This document shows, piece by piece, positions 1 through 15,000 of a DNA stretch of 64,000 nt. The stretch lies in assembly GCA_948144175.1 (NCBI GenBank), contig CANXME010002647.1:55001-119000 (forward strand), in the 5' to 3' direction. The notes beneath the pieces are model-generated. The model was not told where the DNA came from. It worked only from the letters and a program-made list of their open reading frames with translations, and searched no databases. A program made the translations under genes and the position numbers. Position 1 is the first letter of the stretch. Each line of letters starts with the position of its first letter. The stretch is from Closterium sp. NIES-65 (Eukaryota; Streptophyta; Zygnematophyceae; Desmidiales; Closteriaceae).

Positions 1-3000
1 CGCGCGCACGACGCGGTCGAGCCAGAAGGAGTTCTCCTGCAGCCCCATCTCGTGTGCGCGCTGCTCCAACTCCCGTGCCGTCTTCACGTCTGACTCCTCC
101 GGCCCCTCCCTCTGCACTCGCTCTATCTCCGCCACACTCAGGTCCACCTGCCAGGGGTGGGTGCAAGACGAACGGATGCAGAGAGCCTTGCTGACTCACT
201 GGCGTGGCAAGGTGAGCGGATGCAGCGAAGAAGAAGGGACGAAGCAGAGTGGAAGCAGCGAGGAAACATGAAGGGCGAAGGCGGCAGAGAGGCGTGGAAC
301 GGAGTACCGCAGCAGCGTGGGAGAATATCGACACAGAGATGCGTAGAGAAACAGAATCTCCTAAAACCCGAACGAAAGTCAGAGCAAAAGCGACTGGAGC
401 AGAGCAGAGCAGAGAAGAGGAGGGAGCGCACAAGGGACCAAGCGGTGGTGGGGTCGCAGGAGAAGGCGACTGCCAGGTCCCCCCGCACCCCGCCGCCTCG
501 TGATGGCCGCGCCCCCCCCAGGAAGGACGACGCCGCCACCGTGTAGATCTGCCGAGGAAGGTGAGGGGGGGGTGAAGGGGGTTGGTGGCATAGGGAACAG
601 GTGGCAGGGGAGGCAGGTGAACGGACAGGGCGGAGGCGGGTAGAAGGAAATGGCAGGGATTTGGGAGGGGAAAGGGTGAGAGTGGGAATGGAGAGAGGCG
701 TGGAAGGCGTGGTGGAGCGGGTGAGAGGGGAAGGAAATGGGGTGGAGCAGGCGAAGGAAGGGAGGCAGGCAGTCAATGCCTCAAAAGAGAGCGACTGCGA
801 GGCGAGTGGGGGTGAGAGGCGAGTGGGAGGTGAGAGGCGAGTGGGAGGTGAGAGGCGAGGTGGCAGGGGCAGAGAGTGCAGTGAGATGAGAGAGGCGTGG
901 TGAGGTGAGAGACCTGGCCATGCTTGAATCGCAGCAGCTGCATGATGCGCGTCTCCAGCAGCTTCGTGAGGAAGCCCACCCACATCGTCTCCTCCACCTG
1001 ACCGTGCTCATGTGCATGGCGCATGGTGCATGGCATGGCATGCAGTCACATGGCACGCAGTCACATGGCATGGAGTCACATGGCATGCAGTCACATGGCA
1101 TGGAGTCACATGGCATGCAGTCACATGGCATGGAGTCACATGGCATGGAGTCACATGGCATGGAGTCACATGGTATACATGCAATTACTGCCATGCAGTC
1201 ACGTGTCATAGACTCACACAACACGGCAAATTGAATGAAAGTCAGACACGACACAGTGATGTTGCGCGTCTACACATGAGAATGAGCATTCAAAATCAGA
1301 AACTTTCCATGCAAGGCGCACTCATGACTGTGAGTCCCTCCATGTGTGCCTACACGTTGAGACGCCTCAAGCACGCATGGAGCGGCACGGCACTCACGAC
1401 TTTGGGGCTGGCAGGGATGGTGAGGGGGAAGGTGATCTGCGTGTAGCCCTGCGCCTCCACCATCACCCTCCTCACCTCCTCCCTGTGCTTCCCCACCACG
1501 CACCACACAGCACACGGCGGAGAGGGCAGAGGGCAGAGAGGGCGGAGGGCGGAGAGGGCAGAGGGAGGAGAGGGCAGAGGGAGGAGAGGGCAGAGGGAGG
1601 AGAGGGCAGAGGGAGTAGTAAGTGGGCTATTCAGAAACAGGGTAGGACAGAGCATCGACACGAGCAAAGCACATCAACAGAGAGACGCGCACAAGGGGAA
1701 AGCTGGCAGGACCCAGGCGCTTCCAGATGTCAACGACCCCAGAGCAGAGCAGAGCAGAGCAGAGCAGGGCGCACCGGATGAGGGAGTCGGGGAACTTGAA
1801 GGGCAGCGCCGTGAGCGAGTCGCGCTCGTAGAGCGGCATGGCGGCTGATGGGGGAGGCACTGGGATGCCGCCCTGGTGTGGGGGATGGGGGATGCGGAAA
1901 AGGGGGAGCAGGTGGCGTGCATGTCAGACCGGTGGGTGGCATCCATGTCAGACCGGTGGGTGGCATGCATGTCAGACCGGTGGGTGGCATGCATGTCAGA
2001 CCGGTGGGTGGCATGCATGTCAGACCGGTGGGTGGCATGCATGTCAGACTGGTGGGTGGCATGCATGTCAGACTGGTGGGTGGCATGCATGTCAGACTGG
2101 TGGGTGGCATGCATGTCAGACTGGTGGGTGGCATGCATGTCAGACTGGTGGGTGGCATGCATGTCAGACTGGTGGGTGGCATGCATGTCAGACTGGTGGG
2201 TGGCATGCATGTCAGACTGGTGGGTGGCGTGGTGGAAAAGGAAGAGAAGTGGGGAACTTGGCTCGTTGGTTGAGGTGACTGACTGAATGGGTGAGTAAGT
2301 GCGTGCACGAGTGGGCGAGAGAGTGTGATTGTGAGTGGTGATATAAGTGCTGCAATTGCTGCAGCACCCACCTCTTCCTGCCCACACACATCGACTCACA
2401 CACTTAATTTCTGCCCACCCTGCGCCTGTGTGGCTTTCATTGCCACCTCACCAGCCACTGCCTGCACCTATCAACCGTGCCCTCACCAGGTACTGCTTGA
2501 TGAGCGGCAGCGCCTGCTCCAGGCGAGTGCTGCCGACGATAACGGCAGTGAAGGGCGAGGGGTCCTTGAACGCCCGCTCAAAGTACTCACACGCCCTGCT
2601 GTAGTCCACGCGCTTCAGATCCGACTCTGTTATTGGCTGCAGGGGGAGGGGGACGGTGGGTGGGGATGCACGGGGGTGGGAGGGAGACATGCATGGGGAA
2701 AGGAGGAGCGCAGGGGGGTGCTGCCGACGATGACGGCAGTGAAGGGCGAGGGGTCCTTGAACGCCCTCTCGAAGTACTCGCACGCCCTGCTGTAGTCCAC
2801 CCGCTTTAAACCCGACTCCGTGATTGGCTGTAAGGGAGAGATCGGGAAGGGCGGGAAGAATGCAAGAGGATGGGAGGGATGCACAAAGGTGCGAGACCCA
2901 CCTTCCCCCTCCCCTCCTTGCCAGTACCACCCTAATCCCCATTCCACTCATCCTGTACCCACACAACACCTTCAACTTGTTGTAGCTGCTACCATATCCT

Positions 3001-6000
3001 CCTGACCCTCACCCCTCCGTCCCACCCCTCAATCCGCACCAACGCTGCACGTCTAACCTTGAATTCGTACCTGCGCCCGTAGCTCATCTCCCTCACCGCC
3101 ACCCCTCAACTCCACCTCGCTCCTCCCTCGCGCTTCCCAACCCCCACGCCCCGCCCCCCACACCCCTCACAGCACCTTGAACTGGTAGCTGCGGCCGTAG
3201 CTGATCTCCCTCACGCGGTTGGCGAAGGCAGTGAAGGGGTCGCGCTGCTGCCCGCGCACGGCCTCGCGTGTCATCTGCTTGATCAGCGCTATGTCCTTCG
3301 CCTCCGCCCGTATGCTGCACGTGAACAGCTGGTACACCAGCTGCACGCACAGGGCGAGGGGCGGGGGGGGGGGGAGGGATGAAGATGAAGATGAAGATGC
3401 AGCATGATTTGGAGATGAAGCATGATTTGGAGATGCAGCATGATTTGGAGATGAAGCATGATTTGGAGATGAAGCATGATTTGGAGATGAAGCATGATTT
3501 GGAGATGAAGCATGATTTGGAGATGCAGCATGATTTGGAGATGCAGCATGATCAGCGCTATGTCCTTCGCCTCCGCCCGTACGCTGCACGCGAACAGCTG
3601 ATACACCAGCTGCAGAAGGGGCGAGAGGAGGGGCGGTAAGTCAAAGGGTGCGATGCGGAGGCATCGGGTGTGGTGCGTCTCATGACTACTTCCTACACAC
3701 GCATCCCCTCACTCCCCACATCCCATCACTCCCCACATCCCCTCACTCCCCACATCCCATCACTCCCCACATCCCATCACTCCCCACATCCCCTCACTCC
3801 CCACATCCCACCACTCCCCACATCCCCTCACTCCCCACATCCCACCACTCCCCACATCCCCTCACTCCCAACATCCCCTCACTCGCACATCCCATCACTC
3901 CCCACCACCACCACCACCACCACCAGCACCCCACGGCACCTGCAGAGCCGTCTCGAGGTCGTCCGGCGAGCACTCCCCTGAGAGCACGCGCATGTAGGAC
4001 GACAGCTTGCACCCTAGACTCCCAGTCGACTCACAAGCCACCTTAAAGCCCAACAAGGGTGCGGCAGCCAGCTCACTTGCAGAGCCGTCTCGAGGTCGTC
4101 CGGGGAGCACTCCCCTGAGAACACGCGCATGTAGGACGACAGCTTGCCGCCCACCTCCACGCGCTTGCCGGCCAGCAGCTCCGCCATGACAGCTGGCGGG
4201 TGGCCGAATATGCCCGCCTCCCCCGCGATGCTCTGCGCCATGGCCGCCGTGTAGTAGTCCGCTTCCGACACCTCCGAGAGACCCCCGTACGCGTAGCCGG
4301 ATATCAGGATCTGCGGTGGAGAAGCAGAGACGTTGGAGGGTTGTTAGAGAATCGGATGCTCTGCGCCATGCCATGGCTGCCGTGTAATATTCGGCTTGAG
4401 ACACCTCGGACAGACCCCTGTATGTGTAGTGGTGGGGGAAGGGGGGGGCAGATGGACACAAGGGTTGAGTTGAGAGAGCATGCGATGGTTGCTGTGCGCC
4501 ATGCCATGGTTTCAGTGTGGCAGTCGGGGAAGCACAAGCTCGAGAGACCCCCGAATGCCTACCCGGGTATGAGGATCTGCACCATTCCCATTGCCATGAG
4601 GCAGGCACTCAAGTGGAGTGCCAGAGCCGAGCATCGAGTCCCTGGAAGAGGCACGGCACTGCACGCTAGCCCAGCAGCACAGCCTGTGAGTACAGCTGTG
4701 CGTGCTGCAGCAGGCCAGGTGGCAGCAGCGCTGACAGAAACGGCAGCGCCTTGCCTGCTGCCCCCAGAACCGCACACAACCCTGCCACATACCCCTGCTC
4801 CACCCGCTGCTCCTCCCCCCTCCCCTTCCCCCTCCCCCTCCCCCTCGCTCTCTTTCCTCCTCTCGTCGCCTCTCTCCCCCCAGAAGGAACGGGGTAGAGA
4901 GGAGAGGGGAGGGGCGGGCGGGCAGTGGGCACGCAACCGCTGGCTGTGGCTGCTCTTGCCCCTCTGCAGGCCTTCAGAGCTGCCACGTCAGCTGCCAGCT
5001 CAGTGCACATGCTTGCCACGTGGCAGCTGCAAGCAGCGCCAATCGCGGCCAGTGTGTCGAGCACCTCCTGTATCTCCCTCCCCTCCTTTCCCACCACTCT
5101 CCCCCTCCCATCCCTCTCTCTCCCCCTCTTCCGTCCTCGTCCCAGCCCTCCCATTGCTGCCCATTCGCCCCCACCACCCACACCAACACCACCAACACCA
5201 CCCCAAGCACCGCCCCCATCCACCCATCCCATCTCTCCTTCCACTCCCTCCTCTCCCTCACTCCCCTCTTCCTCCTCCTCTTCCTCCCCCCCTGCCCTCA
5301 CTGCCCTCTCCATATTCCCCAGCAGTGCACGCACACACGCTCTCACTCCGACTGAGTGTGCCGGCCGCAGGACCGCAAGCAGACACCGCCCCGCTGCCCG
5401 CACAGCCAGCGATTTGTCCTGTAGCGAGGCGAGTACAGCTGAGAGGCGCCGCCCGGAAAAAGTGGCGACTACATTCAGGAGAGAGGTCGTGGCGGATGGA
5501 GCAATGGTGGGTGAGGTGGTGACTGGGGCAGGTGCGAGCTTGGGGGCGTCTGAGGGCACAAGAAGAGGCTCCTGCCTAGTGATGCCAGCAGTAGCTGCAG
5601 CATCGTTGCTGCCACCGGTGCTTGGAGCAGCAGTTGCAGCAACGAGAGGGATGGGTGAGGAGGAGAGGAAGCGGAAGAGAGGGTCCCCCCACAGGAGCAG
5701 CAGCCGGGAGAGAGATCGAAGAGCGAGCGCTCGAATCGCCGCCACGTCATCACTGCATCCTCCAATCAGATGCGAGCACGCCTCAAGTGCAACCCGCAGG
5801 GAGGGCGAGGAGGAGGGGAGTAGGGAGGATGGGATTGAAGGGGTTGACGAGTTAAAGCATGGAGCAGCAGTATGGAGCGTATGGGGTGTGGCGATGGCAG
5901 CTGCAGCAGCAACAGCGGCAGCTCGCACAGCACGATAGTCATCCTCCATGCCCACCACCACCGCCCCTGCTGCTGCCTCCCTCAGGCACCGTAGCCACTT

Positions 6001-9000
6001 GCACTCACTGCTCTCTCCTTGCCCTCCCTGTCCCACTGCCTTCTGCTGCTGTTGCTGCCGTTCTTCTTGCTGCTTCTTGCGCTTCGCTCTCCTTCCACCC
6101 AGCTGTGGATCCGAGTGGCTTCGGCGGGAGGGAGTGAGGAGCAGGGGCAGCGGGCAGAGGGAGGGGGGTGGCGGCTGCTTGAGCTTCTTGGAGAAGGCCT
6201 GCAGGAGAGCTGCCTCGCAGGGGGCGGGGAGGAGGAGCGGTGCGGCCGCTGGGAGGGGAGGCGGCGAGGGGGAAGAGGAGGCAGCAGGGGCAGGGAGGAG
6301 AGGCGGTGAGGCAGAGACGAGGGCAGCTGTGGTTCGGAGTGCAGCGCATCGGACGGTGGGGGAGGGGTCGGTGGCGCGCGCTGAGAGGGAGAGGAATGTG
6401 ATGTCTGACACTGCTTGCCATGTCACTGCCTGCTGCTGCTGATGCTGCTGCTGCTGGTGCTGCTGCTGGTGCTGCTGCTGGTGCTGGTGGGCAGTCCCAG
6501 TGACCCGTGTGCCTCGTTCCGATTGCTTACCAACACCTTCACCCCCTCTCTCCCTTCCCCTTGCCTCCCCCCGCAGCAGCAACGCCACTCCCTCCCGCCG
6601 CACCCACGCCACCACGTGTCCCACCAGGCGCACGGCGTGCAGGCGCACGTGCGCACAGTCGTCCTCCATGCCCTCACATGCACGCTGCACCATGCCTGCC
6701 ACTGCGGCTAGCACCACACCGCCCTTATTGCCCTCACCGCTGCCATGTGGCACGGCATGCAGGCGCACGTGCGCACAGTCGTCCTCCATCGCCTCACACG
6801 CACGCTGCACCATGCCTGCCACCGCTATCAGCAGCACACCGCCCTCATCACCCTCACGGCTCTCATCGCTCCCGTCCGCCACAGCCCTGCTCCGATCCGC
6901 CTCCCCCATTCCACATGGCCCTCGCATCGCCTCTCCACCCAGCTGCCGTTGAATCTCCTCCGCCCTGTCCTCTCCCCTTCTTTCCTCCCCCGCTCCTCCT
7001 CCCCATTCCCCCGCCACCACCAGCCAGGGTACCTCCCCCAAGGCCCCCAGAGCTGCAGCGCGGACAGATGGCACGCTGTCATTGGCTGCGGAATAGAGGG
7101 CGGATGAGAGGAGGCGGGCGTATGCAGAGACAAGGGAGGTGGAGGGGCGGGGCAAAGGCAGAAATTCTGCTTCCCTGCTCGTGTCCTCTCCTCCTTCCCC
7201 TCTAGCTCCTCCAACCCCTCCTACTGCCCCTTCCTTCCCCTTCACTTCAACTCCCCCTTTCCCTTCTACCACCCTCTCTCCTTTCCTCCCCACCCGCCAC
7301 CTCTCCCGCAATGCGGCCTCTGCCAGCAGGCGGGCGAGGGCGAGGGAGAGGTCACAAAGGCGCAGGCGCACGCGGTGGGAGGGGTGGCGGGACAGGGTGC
7401 GGAGGAGGGGGGCGAGGGCAGCGCGCGAGAGGAGGGGAGAGAGGAGGAGCTGGCTGGCGGCAGTAGACTCAGGGGTGGGAGGCTTGCGAGGGTTCACTGT
7501 GTTGAGTGTGACTGTAGCAGAGTGCAGTAACTGCTCCGTGATGCACCAGGGGAGAGGGCGAAGGACAGAGTCGGCAGCAGGTGGCGTGGTGGTGGCAGCC
7601 GTGGCATCGGTGGTTGCAGTTGGGGGAGGGATGGAGGAAAGGCAGGCAAGGAAGAATGCCACGGCGTGTGCACTGGCACTTGCTGCAACAGATGCAGTCG
7701 CTACACATGATGCTCTTGCAGCAGCGGACTTCTCAAGGGAGGCGAAAGCAGTTATAGCGGAGGGAGGATGGCTCCCAGATGCTTCCGATGCGGATGCTGC
7801 CATGCGTCCCAACCCTCTTCCATGCTTGATCCACAGTCCCACACATAGATATCTGCTCTCACATGTGCACGCGTCTGTGCCTCTGCAACCCTGCACATTT
7901 ATACCACCAGCACCAGAAGAAGCAGCAGCAGCACCATTAGCAACAGCCCTTCCTTGCCTCGTCAGCAACAGCACGATCTGAGTCAGCAGCCTGACCACCA
8001 ACACTGGCGCTGACAAGGCACCAACTTCAGGCAGCATTGGCCCATCAAGCCACGTCAGCAGCAGCCTTTCCAGCTCGCTCCCGGCCGCCAGCAGGAGAAG
8101 CCGATTGGCCGAAGCACAGAGCAACGACCGACTCCCTCTCTCTGCTCTCCACTTGCTGCTCTCCCTCTCTGCCCCCTGCAGTGCTGCCTCTAAGCCCCAC
8201 AGACTGCACTCCACAGCGCACACCTCATCACCGCACAGCACTCCTCCGTCTCCTCTCTCCTCCCTTCCTCCTCCACCCTTCCGCCCCTCCCTCCTCGCCC
8301 CTGGCCCCTCTGTCTTGGCTTCCAATGCATCCCATCTGATCCCGCTCCCTCCCCCGCCTGCCTCACAGCCCACACACCGCAGCTGCTGCAGGCAATGCAC
8401 CAGCTGCACCTGCCAGGGGGTCACACCCCGCTGCTGCTGCTGCTGCCGCTGCTGCAGCTGCTCCTGCTCGGGCCCAATGGAAGGGAGGCCCAATGGCTCC
8501 ACGCACATGCAGTGTGGGCGCCAGTGCAAGCACTCCTTGCACGAGCACACACACAGCCCGCCCTCCCCTGCTCGCACCCCTCCCTCCTCCACGCCTTCTC
8601 TCTCTCCCTCCATCCCCTGCCCCTCCGCTTGCATTTCCTGTTGCCCCTCCCCTCGCCCCTCCTCGTCCTCTTCTTGCTCGTGCTGAGCCCGCCTCTGCCC
8701 CCACCAGCCCCACACAGCAAGAGGGGAGGGGAGGTGAGCAGGTGAGTCGGCTGGAGTGTCTACCATGCCATGGTTAAAGCGGCTAGAGCAGTTAGAGTGG
8801 CAACAGCGGCGCCTCAGCTTGCGGATCAAAGGCGGCCCCATCTGAACGCGGAGCACCGGGCATGGGCCCATCTCCTCCCCATAGCCTTTTTCCTTCTGCA
8901 CGCCCCACATATCCTCCTGCATCGCCCTCTCACCAACCCACGCCAGTCTGTAACCGTCTCCTTCCTCTGCCTCACGTCTCTCCTCTCGCTTCCTCCCCTC

Positions 9001-12000
9001 CTCTCAACCTTCCTTTCGCTCCTCCCGCCCTTCATTCTCCTCAGCACTTCTTCCCTCCACCTCATCCGCCTCTCGGCCTCCATTCTACCCACCACTCCCC
9101 CACACCCACACAAGCAGCAACCACCAGCAGCAGGCAGAGGGCGCACAGCAGCAACAGCAGCAGCAAGGACCACTGGAGCCACAGGCTATGGCATGGCACC
9201 AAGCGACGCACGGCACGGCACGGCACAGTCGGCGACCTCAGCACATGACACGAGGTCGCATGCGCCCCACTTTGTGTCATCAGAGGCTGACACCGGGTCC
9301 AAATTCCGCAACTCGTGAACACACCCCAGGTTGAAGCATTGCACACAGTACAGAGCCTTCTCCACATGCATCGAGTCATCACCAATGAATGGTGGATGGC
9401 TCACTTTGCAACGGTTGACAGTCAACAGTCAACGGTCACAGTTGGTGTTTCTAACACGCCAGTCAACCACTGTAAACGGTGGTCCCCCTCACCTGGTCGT
9501 CAAGGAAGTCGGTGCATTTGACCGCCACGCGCATGCCGTTGGATAACCTCAGCTCCGTCACTCCCACACCCGGATACTCCCTCTGCTCCTCCACCTCCCT
9601 GCACGGGGGTGAAATGAGAGAAGAGAAGAAAGGAAAAGGAATGGAAGGGAAGGGAAGGGAAAGGAAGCGAAGGGAAGGGAAGGAGAAGGAAAGTGTTTGT
9701 AGGAAACCAGGTTGCATTCCCTGCTGCTGCTCAACAGCTCTCACCATTTTCTTGCACCCTCATGATCACTCACCCTGCCACCCACCTGCCACGGCTGCCA
9801 CTCATCCCCCACTGCGTGCCACTCACCCCGGTACGGGTGGTGTCTGCACGATGCTCTCGGGAATGTCGTCCAGAGTCCATGGCTCTATCAGCTCCACTGC
9901 TTCTTCGCCTTCACCCCCCGCTGCTGCTGCTGCTGCTGCTTCACCGCCCCCTGCTGCTGCTGCTGCTGCAGCTGTTGCTGTTCCTGCTGCTGCGGCGGTT
10001 GTTGCTGTTGCTTCTGCCCCCTCTCCTCCCCCTTCCACCCCACCCCCACCCTCTAAACCGCCATCCCCCTCTCCTCCTCCCTCTCCTGCCTTTTCAGCAT
10101 TCCCTTCTCCTCCCCCTTTCTTCTCTCCTCCCTCTCCACCACTCTCCACCACTCCCGCCGACTCCCCGTCTTCCCTCACCGCGTCAGCAGCCTCCTTCGC
10201 CTCATCAGCCTGAGCAGCCTCGTTGGCCTGCACAGCAGCCTTGGCAGCCGCGTCAGCGCGCATGGCAGCCACAGTGGCCTCCTTGGCGCGCATCACGCGG
10301 GCGATGACGCCTTGAATCGCCTCCACGGTGGCCTGCGCCTTGGCCTCCACGATTTTCACCACGCAGCTGCTGCTGGGGGAGATTTCTGACGCCACCGCTG
10401 CCACCTCTGCTGCTGTGATGCCTGCGGGACGGGAGGCGGAGACCAAGGGAAGAGGGTTGAGAGTGTAAGGGGTAAAGGAATCGTGTGCCCACGATCTTCA
10501 CCACACAGCAGTTGCTGGGAATATTTCCGACGCCACCGCTGCCACCTCTGCTGCTGTGATGCCTGGGGAGTGAGGGGAGGGGAGGGGGAGACCAAAGGGA
10601 AGCGGGTTGGAGTAAAGAGAGGGTGGCCTGAACCTTGGCCTCCCAATCGTGACCACGCAGCTGTTGCCGGGAGATATCTCTGATGCCACCGCTGCTGTGA
10701 ATACCTTCGCTGCTGTGATGCCTGGGGAAAAAAAGGTAAGGAAGGGGGGGGTGACAGCGAAGCGAGGGGCAGAAGGAGGAAAGGAGAGACGAAGGGGGGG
10801 AAGAGAGGAGAAGCTGAGAGGGAGCGTCCACGGTCTTGACGCGCCAGTGCTGCTGCCAGCACACCTGGTTAAACCCCACACAACCGCACCATACCTGCCA
10901 GCAGCCCCAAGCGCACCTGGCAGCAGTGCCTTGGCGAGTCGTGCCTCGTACTCAATGCCGGGCGAGGGCTCTTCCTTGAGGAAGTGCGCCAGGTACTCCT
11001 CTCTCAGCGCCTCGCTGTACGTCTGCTCCCTCTCCACGTATGCCGACTCCACGTCCGCCAGACACTGCACCCGCGCCATCGCTAGCTCTCGGTCTGATAT
11101 GCCGTGCACTTGCACCCGCGCGACCTGGGGGTGGGGGATGGGAGGAAGGGAGTGAGGGAGATCGAGGGATAGTGAAAGTCTGCTCCCTTTGCTCTCCACG
11201 TATGCCGAGTCCACGTCTGCCAAGCACTGCACCCGCGCCCTCGCCAACTCACGATCGGAGATGCCATGCATTTGCACTCGCGCGACCTTGGGAGAAGCGG
11301 AGGAGGGAAGAGAGCGAACAGAGGGGGAGCAGAGGGAATAAGGAAGGGACTCTGGGGCTGCGTCACCTCCTGACGACACCTCGTCACCTCCAGCTGGGCT
11401 CAGAATGAGCGTGAGCTTAAATCCTGGACCAGGGGCCCTCGCAGTGACCAGCGAGGAGGAAGGAACGCCCAACCAACAAGCGAGCAGCCACACACCCCCC
11501 ACGCACCTCCATCCACAGAGCCTCCAGTGCCTTGAGCGTGCCCTTGTCCTGGCAGCTGGCGCTGAGGGAGAACGAGCGTGTGGACTTCACGAGCGCCTCC
11601 ACCGTGGCAGCAGCGGCGTAGAAGGGCGGGTTGGGGCGGCGCGAGAGCAGGAAGAGGCGGTGCGAGAGGGCGGCCTGGAATAGCTCCTCCACCAGATACT
11701 GCCTGTAGTCCATTGGGGTCACCATGGCGTGCACGGGCGCCTTGCACGTCACCATCACTGCTGACTGGGAGGCGGGTGGGGGAGAGACACCAGAATCAGG
11801 GAAGAGACGGAAGGGGTGTAAGGTGAGAGGTCCAGCAAGAGTAGCTCCTCCACCAGATACTGCCTGTAGTTGGAGGGGGTCACCATGGCGTGCACTGGCG
11901 CCTTGCACGTCACCATCACTGCTGACTGGGAAGGGGGACGGCGGGAGGAACAGAAAATCAGGGAAGAGACAGAAGAGGGGTAAGATGAGAGGCGAGTGGT

Positions 12001-15000
12001 GAGAGTAGCTCCCCCATCAGGTAGTGCCTGTAGTCCCAGGCGTCCCCATGGCGTGGATGGGCGCCTTGGGGGGCGACAAGCAGAGGGTGATGCAAGGATA
12101 GAGGAGAAGTGAGGTGCGCGGCGGGAGTAGATGACTGGGCAGGGAGAGGATGGGGATAGTGGCTTCAACTGAAGGGAAGCTTTTTTTGGCGTTTCAAGAA
12201 AATGTGACCAAGTGCAAATAATACAGGGAAGCACGAAGGAGGGGCAGCAGCAGCACCAGGCAGGCCCCTTCGCTACCTCTTCATACCACACCACACCACT
12301 CTTCATACCCACCAGCATCCCCACCCACCCACACCGCATTGCACACTATGCACGCTACTCCGACCTCGACTCACCCCGCCAGCCTCCCGCTCGACGAAGA
12401 CGGAGAATCGCGGTTGCGAGTGCGAATGGAAGGGCTCTTCAGGCACTGCTGGGCGCGCGGATGGGCAGAGCGGCAGCTTGGCGGCAAAGTGCTCTGATAT
12501 CAGCGCCACCACTGCCTGGTGGGGGGGGGAAGGGCGGGGGGGGGCAGGGGAGGGGAGGAGAGGGGAGGGGTGGTGAAGGGTTAGTGAAAGGGAGAGGCGG
12601 GTTTAGGGCGGCAGCTTGGTGGCAAAGTGCTCCGCTATCAGCGCCACCACTGCCTGGCGGTGGCGTGGAGGGGGGGAGAGGGAGATGGGGAATGTTAAGG
12701 GGTAAATGAAGGAGAAGTGAAGGATGGGAGGAGGGGCAGAGCGGCACCTTGTGGGCGAAGTGCTCTTCTATCAGCGCCACCACTGCTTGGTGGGGGGAGG
12801 GGGAGAAAATGGGGAGTGAAAGGGGAGCGAATGGGAACGAAGGGGAGGGTAAGAGCGGGGAGGAAATGAAGGGAGAGGGGAGGCGAATGGACAGGGTCAC
12901 AGGGGTACGGTCACGCCAGAGAGGGGGTGGGGGGGACGGGTGTGGAGGTGAGGGAGGGATGGCAGCAGCAGGAAAATAGAGGGGGGAGAGAGTAGGGCGG
13001 AAGAAGGAGGAGGAGAGGACGACAGCAGAGGTGGGCCAGCACACCTGAGCATGGGGAAAGTCCTCCCGGCCAGCACGGCCATGGCATGACAGCCATGCTT
13101 GTGGGGAGCATCGGTACCGCATGAGGTCGCGGCAAAGCAGAGTGACGAGTGAATGTTAGGCCCGTGCCCCACATGCCCCACATGCCCCACATGCCCCACA
13201 TGCCCTACATGCCCCACATGCCCCACATGCCCCACATGCCCCACATGCCGCACATGCCCCATGAACACACCTGAGCATCGGGAAAGTCCCCCACAGCGAC
13301 CACGGCCATGTTGCCAGGGTGGTACCACCACGTGTGGTAGAAGCGCTTCACAGCGGCCGCTGGCACGCAGCACTAGCCCCACGCCCTCCACACGCCCCAC
13401 GCCCTCCACACGCCCCACGCCCTCCACACGCCCCACGCCCTCCACACGCCCCACGCCCTCCACACGCCCCACGCCCTCCACACGCCCCACGCCCTCCACA
13501 CGCCCCACGCCCTCCACACGCCCCACGCCCTCCACACGCCCCACGCCCTCCACACGCCCCACGCCCTCCACACGCCCCACGCCCTCCACACGCCCCACGC
13601 CCTCCACACGCCCCATGCCTTAACAACACACCTGAGCGTCAGGAAAGTCCCCGACAGCCACCACGGCCATGTTAGCGGGGTGGTACCACGTGTGGTAGAA
13701 GCGCTTCACAGCGGCTGCTGGCACTCCGCGAATGACTGATTCCAGGCCGATGGGCAGCCGCTCTGCGTACTGTGGGAGGTGCATTCAAGGAAGGTGGATT
13801 AACGGAGGTGCATTTGAAGGAGGTGAATTCAGTGAAGGTTTCAGCTTGCGGGTGGTGCTTGGCTAGGCTTGTGGGAGAGAAGGGCAGATGGAAGACAAAG
13901 GAATAGAATCTGCATCACAGGTGTACAAGAAACGCCTCGCTGCACATAAACCTCAACCAGAAGCTCAACTCCGACCCCTAGGTCTCACATGCTGCCCCCC
14001 AGCTGCCAGCCAGTGAACGTCCTGCATAACATAAACCCCTTGACCTTTCGCCTTTCCCTCTCTAAACCAGAAATAAACCCCGAACCCATATAACCCCAAT
14101 CCATAAATCCTAAACCCTGCTACTGGATAACCCCAATCACCTTGCTGCCGTGCATGAGCAGGTGCCAGTGCGCGTCCTGCATGCGCCCCATGGCGTTGCG
14201 CCTCTCCCGCCACTCCTCCAGCACCGCTCCCCTCTCCTTCTCCACGTCCTCCTCTGACATGCGGATCTGCACCCCCCCACGCACACGGGGGAGGGCGCAC
14301 ACAGAAAGGCGCACAGGAGGGGCCACACATTATTTCCCAAACCAGTGACTCAGGGAGGGATGGATGAAGGCAGCACCTCGGGTTTATCAACAGTGAGCAC
14401 AGCCGGCCACCGGACCTGGACTTAGAGAGAGAAAAAAATATATATATTTGAATTGGCCTCGCCTCGCTCATTGTCAAAGTCAGCAAGCATGGACACGGCA
14501 TGCGGTAGCAACTCAGGCCTATCCACCTGCAACTGCATAGCACTGCACCTCGAGAGACTCCAACTCCCATCCCATGGCACAAACGCACTCCCCCTGCTCA
14601 CCTCGCTGGCGAAGTCAGCTAGGATAGACACAGCGTGCGGCAGCAGCTGGGGCTTATCCACGGGCAGCTGCAGCTCGAGGCACCCCACCTCCCATCCCAT
14701 GGCACACGCCCCCTCCTCACTCACTCCAACTCCCATTGTGTTGCTCACCTCACTGGCAAAGTTAGCCAGAATGGAGATGGCGTGCAGCAGCAGCTCGGGC
14801 TTATCAACGGGCAGCTGCAGTGCCGTGTAGTGCAGCAAGAGAGACCCCAACTCCCATCCATTGCACAAGCGCCCCCCTCCCCTGCTCACCTCGCTGGCGA
14901 AGTCAGCCAGAATGGAGATGGCGTGAGGCAGCAGCTCGGGCTTATCGACGGGCAGCTGCAGCTCAAACACCGTCTCGTCTGCTGACGTGTACGCGTTCTG

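Noticed and set aside
1838-2399. Repetitive frames on both strands
   Set aside because: Product of the 24-bp tandem repeat inside a protease intron.
14010-14115. CCCTAAACC-like degenerate telomere motifs
   Set aside because: Only scattered AACCCC/AAACCC words, not an array.
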